Below the pieces are notes generated by a model that saw nothing but the letters and a program-made list of their open reading frames with translations, was not told where the DNA came from and made no database searches. A stretch of 17,474 nucleotides of DNA from an uncultured Collinsella sp. GTDB lineage: Bacteria; Actinomycetota; Coriobacteriia; Coriobacteriales; Coriobacteriaceae. The stretch lies in NCBI GenBank assembly GCA_902464485.1, contig CABQJJ010000032.1, positions 1-17,474 of the forward strand, in the 5' to 3' direction. The position numbers and the translations under genes were made by a program. The stretch's first letter is position 1; every line of letters begins with the position of its first letter. Shown here piece by piece: positions 1 to 6,188 of the stretch.

Positions 1-2
1 TC

Positions 3-97
3 GGGCATGACCAGAAGGTCAATGCCCTCCTCTTTCACGTCACCTTGCTCGCTTAAGGGCGTTTTCGCTGTCCGCGCCAAAACATCGGCGTTGCCGT
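3..97. repeat. Intergenic hairpin repeat, family A, copy 1
   Basis: A hairpin is formed by GGGCAT (3-8) and ATGCCC (22-27), continued by GACC (9-12) and GGTC (17-20), with an AGAA loop and one bulged A. It is followed by TTTCACGTCACCTTG (33-47), CTCGCT (48-53), GTTTTCGCTGTC (61-72) and CATCGGCGTT (83-92). The same blocks in the same order recur at 3262-3420. The stem differs between copies by compensatory changes, so the fold seems conserved. The left end is cut by the window edge, so the true boundary is unknown. Confidence 0.7.
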
Positions 98-102
98 GAT
101 TC

Positions 103-139
103 AACCTGCCAAAAAGGGACAGGTTTATTTTGGCAGGTT
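103..139. repeat. Short palindromic intergenic element
   Basis: AACCTGCCAAAA (103-114) is the exact reverse complement of TTTTGGCAGGTT (128-139). The 12-bp stem has a 13-base loop containing AGGGACAGG. It lacks a following T tract, so it is not a standard terminator. It sits directly behind the family A repeat. Confidence 0.6.
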
Positions 140-157
140 TTATCTGGGCAAACGTTG

Positions 158-224
158 TTGGTGCAAGGGGAACAGGTTACTTTGCATCAGGTTGGTGCAT
201 GTTAACCTGACCCCTTTGTACCAA
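158..224. repeat. Imperfect palindromic intergenic element
   Basis: The arms 158-179 and 203-224 pair over about 20 bases with a few bulges: TTGGTGCAA / TTTGTACCAA on the outside, GGGG / CCCC, then CAGGTTA / TAACCTG inside. The 23-base loop is unremarkable. It resembles in form the small palindromes elsewhere in this window's spacers. No coding potential is seen here. Confidence 0.5.
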
Positions 225-239
225 TCTAAAAAGTTTCGA

Positions 240-288
240 TGAGATGGTTCTTGAATCGGTCTTTTTGGTGCTAAACAGGAACTATCTC
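240..288. repeat. Stem-loop next to the end of the coiled-coil gene
   Basis: TGAGATGGTTC (240-250, first base pairing with A289) pairs with GAACTATCTC (279-288) with one G-T wobble and a 28-base loop. Its right arm belongs to the motif CTATCTCACCGCAAC (282-296), the reverse complement of a GTTGCGGTGRRRTAG motif also found at 6512-6526 and 9924-9938. It lies just downstream of the 325-2088 gene and could help end its transcript, but no clear T tract is seen. The 1-324 spacer holds these hairpins and no gene. Confidence 0.4.
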
Positions 289-324
289 ACCGCAACTGCG
301 TTGAGCGTATTTTTGGCGGCTGGT

Positions 325-2088
325 TTACTTGCTCGCGAACAGCCAGACCAGGATGATTACCAGAATCACGGCGACAGTGCAGACGATGGCGCCGGTGAAT
401 TTGATGCGTGAGTCGCGGGTGCGTTCTCGTACGTCATCCTCGGTAGCCTCGAGCTGGGCGACTTCGCGCTCGGTTTCGGCGTGTTCGGCCTTATCGCGCT
501 CCAAGGATCCGGCGAGCGACTCGGTGATCTCGGGATGGTCGTGCACCACGGTCGCCTGTTCGATAATCGACTGCGCATGTGCGGCGTCCGTCTGGGCGTT
601 GGCGATGGCCTGCTCCTGCTCGCGACGAGCCTTGTCCTGCGCGGCAATCTTCTCGCGCAGTTCGCGCTGACGCGTCGCAGCGGCGGTCTTAGCCGTCTGA
701 AGTTCGTCGCGTGCGGCATCCGCCTCGGTCGTCACGGCCTGGTGTGCGCGCTTGGCATCGGCGATGGGGGCCTGCGCCTGTTCGACGGCCTGCTCGGCGG
801 CGGTGAGCGAGTGCTCAAGATCGGCGGTCACGCGTGGAATGTCTTCCTCGGCCTTGCGCAGAGCATCGGCGGTATCGGAGATCTGCATCGAGAGCTCGCT
901 GGTGCGCACGGTGTAATTGGCGGGGTTCGCCGAAGGATTGCGCTGCAGCTCGGCGTACTCGCGTCGCAACGTTTCGAGCTGTGCACGCGTTGCGTTGGCA
1001 GTTTGCTGTGCGGCGGCGACGCCTGCGTCGCGCTCGGCCTTCACCTTGTCGCGAATGCGCTTGGAATCTTCGAGTCGACGAACCAGGCGGTTGCCGGTTT
1101 CGCGTGAACTCGCCTCGCGAGCCTCGACGGCATCGAGTGCAGCCTTCAGGCGACGCTCGGCTGCATCATCTTCTGCCTTCATTTGCTCGAGCTGGCTCTT
1201 GAACTCAGTCGCTTTGGCGGCATGGGCGTCGCGGTCAATCTCGGCGGCCGCAGCGGTCTTTTGTGCCGTGGCGATCGCCTGGCGCTGGTCGGCGACAATC
1301 TGGTCATAACGCCCCGCGATATCCTGCCGCGTCTCGAGCTCCTCGGTCTGATCGGAAATGCGCTGCTCCAACTCTGCCAGGTGGTCGCGGGCATCGGCGA
1401 GTGCTTTTTTCGCGGCGTTCATCTCGCGCATGGCTGAGGCTCCCTGCGCGATAAAGGCGCCCACGGCGTTCGCAGTGTTCGAGACGGCAGTTCCCAGGTC
1501 GCGGCTCGCGGCGGGGGCGTGCGGGGCGATCGGGCGACCGGTGTCAGCGGCGTCCACATCGGTAGTTTGCGGCGCGGCGATATTGCCGGTGCCGCCTTCG
1601 ATCACAGAAAAGCCCGCTGCATGCGGGTCGACGGCGTCCGCGCCAATCGTGGGATGTTCGAGTTGCAGAAACGAGGGTATAGTGCTGCCCTGATCGGCAA
1701 CGGGGGTCTCGCCGGGCACAAAGGTCGAAGCGGCCTCGGCGGCCTCTTCTTCCTCGGCGTCAACGTCGGTATCGGCGACAGCATCCTTCATCGCTTTGAC
1801 AGCATCCATCATGGAATCCATGACAGCATCGAGCTCTTCTTCCGAAGATACCTTGATGGGGCCTGCTGCTTGCGGGGCGGCGTCCTTTTCGGGGGCGTCG
1901 TCCTGGGCGGCCGAATCATCGTTTTGCTCGTCGGCATCTTCGGCCGCAGGAATCTCCGTCGCAGCGCCGTTATCCAGAGCGGCGTCGTCGACGTCGGTAT
2001 CATTGCAGGTCGCAGCGTTAGTATCTGCGGCGACGTCTGCTGAATCATCAATATGCTGTTGAGTCTGGGGGTCCAGCTCGTCTGTCAT
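325..2088 (-). CDS. Acidic coiled-coil protein with C-terminal membrane anchor, function unknown
   Basis: Encodes 587 residues; I do not recognise a family. Residues 1-200 are acidic and rich in Ala, Asp and Glu with little hydrophobic content, so probably disordered. Residues about 220-380 and 395-555 are Ala/Glu/Gln/Lys/Arg-rich heptad-like helix, so a long coiled coil with a short break near NPSANP (384-389). Residues about 565-584 form one hydrophobic membrane segment, followed only by a few residues, which is a tail-anchor arrangement with the bulk of the protein predicted in the cytoplasm. There is no signal peptide. The start is placed at the second ATG of an ATG-CCT-ATG pair because GAGGAG lies 9 bases before it; the first (2094) would leave only 3 bases. 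A longer upstream frame exists but lacks a good site. A TATCAT (-10-like) lies at 2127-2122. A scaffold or envelope-associated role is possible but only a guess. Confidence 0.75.
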   Translation of the reverse strand: MTDELDPQTQQHIDDSADVAADTNAATCNDTDVDDAALDNGAATEIPAAEDADEQNDDSAAQDDAPEKDAAPQAAGPIKVSSEEELDAVMDSMMDAVKAMKDAVADTDVDAEEEEAAEAASTFVPGETPVADQGSTIPSFLQLEHPTIGADAVDPHAAGFSVIEGGTGNIAAPQTTDVDAADTGRPIAPHAPAASRDLGTAVSNTANAVGAFIAQGASAMREMNAAKKALADARDHLAELEQRISDQTEELETRQDIAGRYDQIVADQRQAIATAQKTAAAAEIDRDAHAAKATEFKSQLEQMKAEDDAAERRLKAALDAVEAREASSRETGNRLVRRLEDSKRIRDKVKAERDAGVAAAQQTANATRAQLETLRREYAELQRNPSANPANYTVRTSELSMQISDTADALRKAEEDIPRVTADLEHSLTAAEQAVEQAQAPIADAKRAHQAVTTEADAARDELQTAKTAAATRQRELREKIAAQDKARREQEQAIANAQTDAAHAQSIIEQATVVHDHPEITESLAGSLERDKAEHAETEREVAQLEATEDDVRERTRDSRIKFTGAIVCTVAVILVIILVWLFASK

Positions 2089-2382
2089 AGGCATGTGCTC
2101 CTCATCGTTGATCGTTACCCTATGATAAAGTCTCGCGCCGACATCCCGCGCCCCGCAGCAAAGTTTCAAAACGTGTTCGATGACTTGTTGCGTTAACAAA
2201 AACTCGGCTGCTCTATCCAATTTTTTACTTGACATTCCCTTCGCCGAAAGACGTTGCGCCGTTCGCCCGCTGTGTCCTTTATTTTTCACTTGAACACGCT
2301 AAAGTTGCATTTCAGCTTTTGGCGCGTGAAGTTGGTGCGCGCAGTCGGCGGGCGTGCCCGTCGCGATTCGAAAGGACTTTGT
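2089..2382. other. Divergent spacer between coiled-coil gene and SDR gene
   Basis: This 294-base region must hold the promoters of two divergent genes. For the minus gene a TATCAT -10-like hexamer is visible at 2127-2122 with no good -35. For the plus gene a TTGACA (2229-2234) and a TTGAAC (2290-2295) are present, and a TAAAGT (2300-2305), but none forms a well-spaced pair. The stretch 2170-2330 is clearly more AT-rich than the flanking genes. No small gene is supported. Confidence 0.4.
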
Positions 2383-3183
2383 ATGGGACTTTTCACTGGT
2401 AAGACCGTGATCGTCACCGGCGGCGGTAAGGCCACGCTCAAGGACGGTTCCGCCGGCTCCATCGGCTACGGCATCGATATCGCTTTTGCCAAGGAGGGCG
2501 CAAACCTCGTCATCACCGGCCGCAACGTCGCCAAGCTCGAGGCCGCTAAGGAGTCTCTCGAGGCTGAGTATGGCGTCAAGGTTCTGCCTGTTCAGGCCGA
2601 TGTCTCCGCCGGCCAGGACAACGAGGCCGTCGTGCAGAACGTTATCGACAAGGCGATTGAGGAGTTCGGTCGCATCGACGCCGTCGTCAACAATGCTCAG
2701 GCCAGCGCTTCGGGCGTGACCATCGCCGACCACACCATGGATCAGTTTAACCTGGCCATTTACTCTGGCCTGTATGCCACCTACCTGTACATGCAGAAGG
2801 CCTATCCGCACCTGAAGGAGACCAAGGGCTCCGTGGTCAACTTTGCTTCGGGCGCCGGCCTGTTTGGCAACTATGGCCAGTGCAGCTATGCTGCCGCCAA
2901 GGAGGGCATCCGCGGCCTGACCCGCGTCGCCGCCAACGAGTGGGGCAAGGACGGCATCAACGTCAACATCGTGTGCCCGCTTGCCTGGACTGCTGCGCTC
3001 GAAAACTTCCAGGATGCCTATCCCGAGGCGTTCAAGGCCAACGTCCACATGCCGCCGGCGGGCCATTACGGCGATGTCGAGAAGGAAATCGGCCGCGTGG
3101 TCGTTCAGCTCTGCGGCCCCGACTTTAAGTACATGAACGGCGAGACCGTCACCCTCGAGGGTGGCATGGGCCAGCGTCCGTAA
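2383..3183 (+). CDS. Short-chain dehydrogenase/reductase (SDR) family oxidoreductase
   Basis: Encodes 266 residues, typical SDR length, expected to be a cytosolic NAD(P)(H)-dependent oxidoreductase; substrate unknown. The nucleotide-binding strand VIVTGGG (9-15) is followed by an unusual seven-to-eight-residue insertion before GSIGYG (25-30), whereas classical SDRs read TGxxxGIG. NNAQ (103-106) stands in place of the usual NNAG. The catalytic set is Ser156 in NFASGAG, Tyr169 and Lys173 in the YxxxK motif. The C-terminus keeps the NGETVTLEGG-type ending seen in SDRs. The start is the ATG at 2383, preceded by AAAGGA with six bases between; the frame extends upstream to 2254 but that part is AT-rich and unlike coding sequence. 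A bile-acid or steroid role is known for some gut SDRs, but nothing in the sequence here proves it. Confidence 0.9.
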   Translation: MGLFTGKTVIVTGGGKATLKDGSAGSIGYGIDIAFAKEGANLVITGRNVAKLEAAKESLEAEYGVKVLPVQADVSAGQDNEAVVQNVIDKAIEEFGRIDAVVNNAQASASGVTIADHTMDQFNLAIYSGLYATYLYMQKAYPHLKETKGSVVNFASGAGLFGNYGQCSYAAAKEGIRGLTRVAANEWGKDGINVNIVCPLAWTAALENFQDAYPEAFKANVHMPPAGHYGDVEKEIGRVVVQLCGPDFKYMNGETVTLEGGMGQRP

Positions 3184-3186
3184 GGG

Positions 3187-3212
3187 TTACGGCGTTTTAC
3201 CAAACGCCGTAA
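3187..3212. terminator. Perfect 11-bp stem-loop just after the SDR stop codon
   Basis: TTACGGCGTTT (3187-3197) pairs perfectly with AAACGCCGTAA (3202-3212) around a TACC loop, three bases after the stop. There is no T run after the stem, so it is either a weak terminator or an mRNA 3'-end stabiliser. Confidence 0.4.
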
Positions 3213-3226
3213 CGGGCCGACGCTGC

Positions 3227-3420
3227 GCGGGCCGCATTTGGACAATCTGACGTTCAACTTCAAGGGCGCGACCGAAAGGTCAGCGCCCTTTCGTTTCACG
3301 TCACCTTGTCTCAAATGCGGCCCGCTCGCTGACTTATGCTCAACCTGCGGCGCCATTTTGCTTGAAGGCACCTTGCTCGCTCTGGCGGGTTTTCGCTGTC
3401 GTTGACAAAGCATCGGCGTT
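3227..3420. repeat. Intergenic hairpin repeat, family A, copy 2, inside a longer stem
   Basis: Inner hairpin: AAGGGCGC (3262-3269) with GCGCCCTT (3283-3290), continued by GACC/GGTC around a GAAA tetraloop (3274-3277), one bulged A; TTTCGTTTC follows, so it may also act as the SDR terminator. Outer stem: GCGGGCCGCATTT (3227-3239) with AAATGCGGCCCGC (3313-3325), continued by GGACAA (3240-3245) with TTGTC-C, one bulge. The block TTTCACGTCACCTTG (3294-3308) is identical to 33-47. After a 67-base extra segment bounded by CACCTTG direct repeats, the shared CTCGCT, GTTTTCGCTGTC (3389-3400) and CATCGGCGTT (3411-3420) blocks resume. Confidence 0.7.
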
Positions 3421-3437
3421 ACCTTGGCTGTTGGATG

Positions 3438-3578
3438 TAGTCGTTGGGGACGTTCTTAAATGACTAGTCGAAAGGGACACTCTTGCCGACACTTGGGGAC
3501 AGTCCCCAAGTGCCGGCAGATTGGGACGCTCCTTTGCAAGAAGGCGCTGAAGACTGTCCCCAACGACTAGTCGTTTAA
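3438..3578. repeat. Nested palindromic, MITE-like element upstream of tgt
   Basis: Outer 14-bp perfect inverted repeat: TAGTCGTTGGGGAC (3438-3451) with GTCCCCAACGACTA (3556-3569). A second pair is TTAAATGACTAGTCG (3456-3470) with CGACTAGTCGTTTAA (3564-3578), 14 of 15. The centre holds a strong hairpin, arms 3484-3499 and 3503-3518, 15 pairs and one mismatch, centred on GGGGACAGTCCCC. Further GGGAC motifs are at 3474 and 3523. It has no coding capacity. It lies between the family A repeat and the tgt promoter. Confidence 0.65.
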
Positions 3579-3621
3579 TGCACCAGTTTCTGTCGAGTCG
3601 GTGCGGTTTGCTGGTTGCCCG

Positions 3622-3627
3622 TATAAT
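3622..3627 (+). promoter_or_regulatory. Probable -10 element of tgt promoter
   Basis: A consensus TATAAT lies 37 bases before the tgt start codon. No good -35 hexamer is seen 16-18 bases upstream (CGGTGC region), so the promoter is assigned on the -10 alone. Confidence 0.55.
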
Positions 3628-3664
3628 GGTCTGCGTATGAACCGCAACCAAGGAGTTCCAGTTT

Positions 3665-4804
3665 ATGGACCAGAGCCTCTTTAAATTCGACCTGATCGCC
3701 GAGGACCCGACCACGCACGCGCGCGCCGGCGTGCTGCACACCCCACACGGCGACATCGAGACGCCGATCTTTATGCCTGTGGGCACCAAGGCGAACGTCA
3801 AGGGTATTCCCACCGAGACCGTCAAGCAGCTCGGTGCCCAGATCGTGCTCGCTAACACCTATCACCTGTCCATGCGCCCCGGCGAGGACACCATCGCCGA
3901 GCTGGGCGGACTGCATAAGTTCATGAACTGGCACGGCCCCATCCTCACCGACTCGGGCGGCTTCCAGGTCTTTAGCCATAACGACGCCGTTAAGCTCACC
4001 GACGAGGGCGTGCGCTTTATCGTCAATGACTACGACGGCCGCCACGTGTTCTGGACACCCGAGGACAACATGGAAATCGCCATGAAGCTCGGTTCCGACA
4101 TCTGCATGCAGCTCGACCAGTGCCCCGGCTATCCTGCCACGCGCGCCTACGTCGAACGCGCGGTGGAGCTGTCGAGCATGTGGGCCGAGCGCTGCTACAA
4201 GGCTCACACCCGCGATGACCAGGCACTCTTTGGCATCGTCCAGGGCGGCATGCATCTGGATCTGCGCCTGCGTTCGCTGCGCCATCTGGAAGAGTGCGGC
4301 GATTTTCCGGGTTACGGCATCGGCGGCTACTCGGTGGGCGAGGACCACGAGACCATGTTCGAGACCCTGGCGCCGCTTGCGAGCGAGTACATGCCCAAGC
4401 ACAAGCCGCGCTACCTGATGGGCGTCGGCAACCCCACCACCCTCGTGCGCGGCGTGGGTGTGGGCATCGACATGTTCGACTGCGTGCTGCCGACGCGCAC
4501 CGGCCGCATGGGCACGGCATTTTCCAGCGAGGGTCGCCTCAACTTCCGCAACGCGCGCTTTGCGCACGACGACGGTCCCATCGATCCCACCTGCACCTGC
4601 CCGGTGTGCACGGGCGGTTACAGCCGTGCGCTCATCCGTCACATGGTCACGCAGAAGGAGATGCTCGGCGGCATTCTGCTTTCGATGCACAATATCTACT
4701 ACCTGCTCAACCTTATGCAGCGCGCCCGCCAGGCCATTATCGAGGGCCGCTACGGTGCGTTCATGAGCGACTGGATGAACAGCCCCGCGGCGGTGGATTA
4801 CTAA
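3665..4804 (+). CDS. tgt: tRNA-guanine transglycosylase
   Basis: Encodes 379 residues, full length for bacterial TGT. The enzyme swaps guanine 34 in GUN-anticodon tRNAs for a queuosine precursor (preQ1) or, in salvaging bacteria, queuine. Visible hallmarks are LTDSGGFQVFS (94-104) with Asp96, the VQGG segment (192-195), GIGGYSVGE (218-226), the nucleophile Asp272 in FDCVLPTRTGRMG (271-283), and the zinc site Cys310-x-Cys312-x2-Cys315 with His342. AAGGAG (3650-3655) lies nine bases before the ATG and TATAAT lies further upstream. No other queuosine gene (queA, queG, a transporter) is in the window, so the source of the base cannot be told. A palindrome cluster sits just upstream of its promoter. 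Confidence 0.97.
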   Translation: MDQSLFKFDLIAEDPTTHARAGVLHTPHGDIETPIFMPVGTKANVKGIPTETVKQLGAQIVLANTYHLSMRPGEDTIAELGGLHKFMNWHGPILTDSGGFQVFSHNDAVKLTDEGVRFIVNDYDGRHVFWTPEDNMEIAMKLGSDICMQLDQCPGYPATRAYVERAVELSSMWAERCYKAHTRDDQALFGIVQGGMHLDLRLRSLRHLEECGDFPGYGIGGYSVGEDHETMFETLAPLASEYMPKHKPRYLMGVGNPTTLVRGVGVGIDMFDCVLPTRTGRMGTAFSSEGRLNFRNARFAHDDGPIDPTCTCPVCTGGYSRALIRHMVTQKEMLGGILLSMHNIYYLLNLMQRARQAIIEGRYGAFMSDWMNSPAAVDY

Positions 4805-4898
4805 GGGCTGCGGGCGCGTTTGCGGGGTACGAGCAACGGCAAAGACCAAGCGGCGATCGGTCGTCGCGTTCGCCAGCACGGTCTGCGTGACCGCTGAC

Positions 4899-4990
4899 CG
4901 ATGCCTTGCAAGCGCTTGATGCATCGTGGGTACCATACCGAATAGTTGATGTTCGGGCGGGTGTTTGACGCATGGCGTCGACCCCGCCCG
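4899..4990. promoter_or_regulatory. Palindrome-rich leader before the LOG-family gene
   Basis: CGATGC (4899-4904) and GCATCG (4921-4926) flank the perfect palindrome CAAGCGCTTG (4909-4918). Nearer the gene, CGGGCGGG (4954-4961) pairs with CCCGCCCG (4983-4990), enclosing GACGC (4967-4971) / GCGTC (4975-4979). The second hairpin ends 15 bases before the AGGAG site and would be in the transcript leader. No T tract follows. Role unknown; promoter elements are not convincing. Confidence 0.35.
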
Positions 4991-5014
4991 TTCCTATTTT
5001 CGATAGGAGTACCC

Positions 5015-5773
5015 ATGATTAAGAATGAGAACGTCGAGGGCGAACCCGCCTACGACGAGACGTATCGCCGCGGCCCCGTGGTCATGCGCGGCCCCATGAT
5101 TCCTAAGGACAACACCTACGCAAACCTACTGGCGCCCGAGGATTCAACCGACTGGCTGCATGCCGACCCGTGGCGCGTGCTGCGCATTCAGGCCGAGTTT
5201 GTCGATGGCTTTGGCGCGCTTGCCGAGCTTGGGCCCGCGGTGACCATCTTCGGGAGCGCCCGTACGCCCAAGACCGATCCGCTCTACAAGGCGGCGCGCA
5301 CGGTCGGCCGCAAAATCGCCCAGCGCGGCGTGGCGGTTATCACTGGTGGCGGTCCCGGCATCATGGAGGCGGCCAACAGGGGAGCGGCGAGTGCCAACGG
5401 CAAGTCGGTCGGCTTGGGTATCGAGCTTCCACACGAGCATGGGCTCAACAAATACGTGAACCTTGGCATGGATTTCCGCTACTTCTTTGTGCGCAAGACC
5501 ATGTTCGTCAAATACAGCTCGGGAGCCATCGTGTTTCCCGGTGGTTTTGGTACGCTCGACGAGATGTTCGAGGTGCTCACGCTGGTGCAGACGCACAAGG
5601 TTAAGCGCATGCCGCTCGTGCTGGTGGGCACCGAGTACTGGCAGGGCCTGTTCAACTGGCTCAACGGCCCGGTGATGGATGCCGGCATGATCAGCCCACT
5701 CGATCCAGACCTCGTCCACATCACCGACGACCTCAACGAGGCCGTCGACATCGCCCTGAGCGGGCTGATGTAG
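5015..5773 (+). CDS. LOG-family Rossmann-fold protein (TIGR00730-type nucleotide phosphoribohydrolase)
   Basis: Encodes 252 residues. LOG proteins cleave adenosine/cytokinin-type nucleoside monophosphates to base and ribose 5-phosphate; many bacterial members have unproven substrates. Diagnostic motifs are GGGPGIMEAANRGA (111-124) and PGGFGTLDE (175-183), with Arg160-Lys161 in YFFVRK as the phosphate-contacting pair and Glu183 as the catalytic acid, all intact. About 75 residues precede the core (GPVVMRGPMIP at 21-30, then TDWLHADPWRVLRIQAEFVDGFGALAEL as the start of the fold), an N-terminal extension I associate with actinobacterial members. The start at 5015 has AGGAG five bases upstream; the frame is open to 4946 but without a good site. 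It stands alone between tgt and the toxin-antitoxin pair. Confidence 0.88.
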   Translation: MIKNENVEGEPAYDETYRRGPVVMRGPMIPKDNTYANLLAPEDSTDWLHADPWRVLRIQAEFVDGFGALAELGPAVTIFGSARTPKTDPLYKAARTVGRKIAQRGVAVITGGGPGIMEAANRGAASANGKSVGLGIELPHEHGLNKYVNLGMDFRYFFVRKTMFVKYSSGAIVFPGGFGTLDEMFEVLTLVQTHKVKRMPLVLVGTEYWQGLFNWLNGPVMDAGMISPLDPDLVHITDDLNEAVDIALSGLM

Positions 5774-5806
5774 GGCGAGCGTGCCTGTTGTTATAGTAAT
5801 GTGAAC

Positions 5807-5860
5807 GGCAGACTGATGCTATTTAACATCAGTCTGCCATCTAAACTGGGTATACTGATG
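5807..5860 (+). promoter_or_regulatory. Probable promoter and operator of the toxin-antitoxin operon
   Basis: GGCAGACTGATG (5807-5818) and CATCAGTCTGCC (5827-5838) form a perfect 12-bp inverted repeat with an 8-base AT-rich spacer. The half-site ACTGATG recurs a third time at 5854-5860, overlapping a -10-like TATACT (5851-5856). Ribbon-helix-helix antitoxins bind such repeated short half-sites. The inverted repeat could alternatively help terminate the LOG transcript, but there is no T tract. Confidence 0.6.
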
Positions 5861-5886
5861 CAAAAGACGAGGCGAGGAGGTCGCGT

Positions 5887-6186
5887 ATGTCTACTGCAAC
5901 GGTTAAGCCTACGACGGTTCGCATCGAAGAGGGGCTCAAGGAACAGGCGACTGAGTTCTTGGATACGGTTGGTCTGAGTCTCAATTCGTATCTCAACCTT
6001 GCTGTTCGGCAGCTGGTAAATCAGCGAAAGATTCCTTTTGAGATCGTAGGAAGGGCGGAGGTGCCCAACGAGGTGACGAGACGCGCCATGGTGATTGCCG
6101 AGGCTCATGAGTTGGGGATTCTGCCAGATGACAGCCCGTCATTCAATAACGCTGATGAGCTTATATCATTCCTCGATGAGGACTAG
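5887..6186 (+). CDS. RelB/DinJ-family antitoxin
   Basis: Encodes 99 residues. The N-terminal half carries a ribbon-helix-helix type pattern: strand TTVRIEEGLKEQATEFLDTVGL (about 9-30, with the basic-hydrophobic TVRI strand) and helix SLNSYLNLAVRQLVNQRKIPFE, the arrangement of DinJ/RelB proteins that dimerise on DNA. The C-terminal half (from about 60) is polar and acidic and should wrap the toxin. A very good AGGAGG (5875-5880) lies six bases before the ATG. It precedes the toxin gene by two bases, so the two are cotranscribed and translationally linked. It is expected to neutralise the toxin and repress its own operon through the ACTGATG repeats upstream. Confidence 0.88.
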   Translation: MSTATVKPTTVRIEEGLKEQATEFLDTVGLSLNSYLNLAVRQLVNQRKIPFEIVGRAEVPNEVTRRAMVIAEAHELGILPDDSPSFNNADELISFLDED

Positions 6187-6188
6187 CG

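Noticed and set aside
2089..2289. Longer N-terminus of the coiled-coil protein up to 2289
   Set aside because: GAGGAG sits properly before 2088, and the extra residues read like AT-rich noncoding sequence.
3187..3578. CRISPR array from the repeated GGGGAC and palindromic units
   Set aside because: The units are not evenly spaced, differ in length and are not separated by unique spacers; no cas gene is near.
3575..4936. 453-residue minus-strand frame antisense to tgt
   Set aside because: The plus strand is an unmistakable TGT; the minus frame is low-complexity His/Ala/Val-rich shadow sequence.
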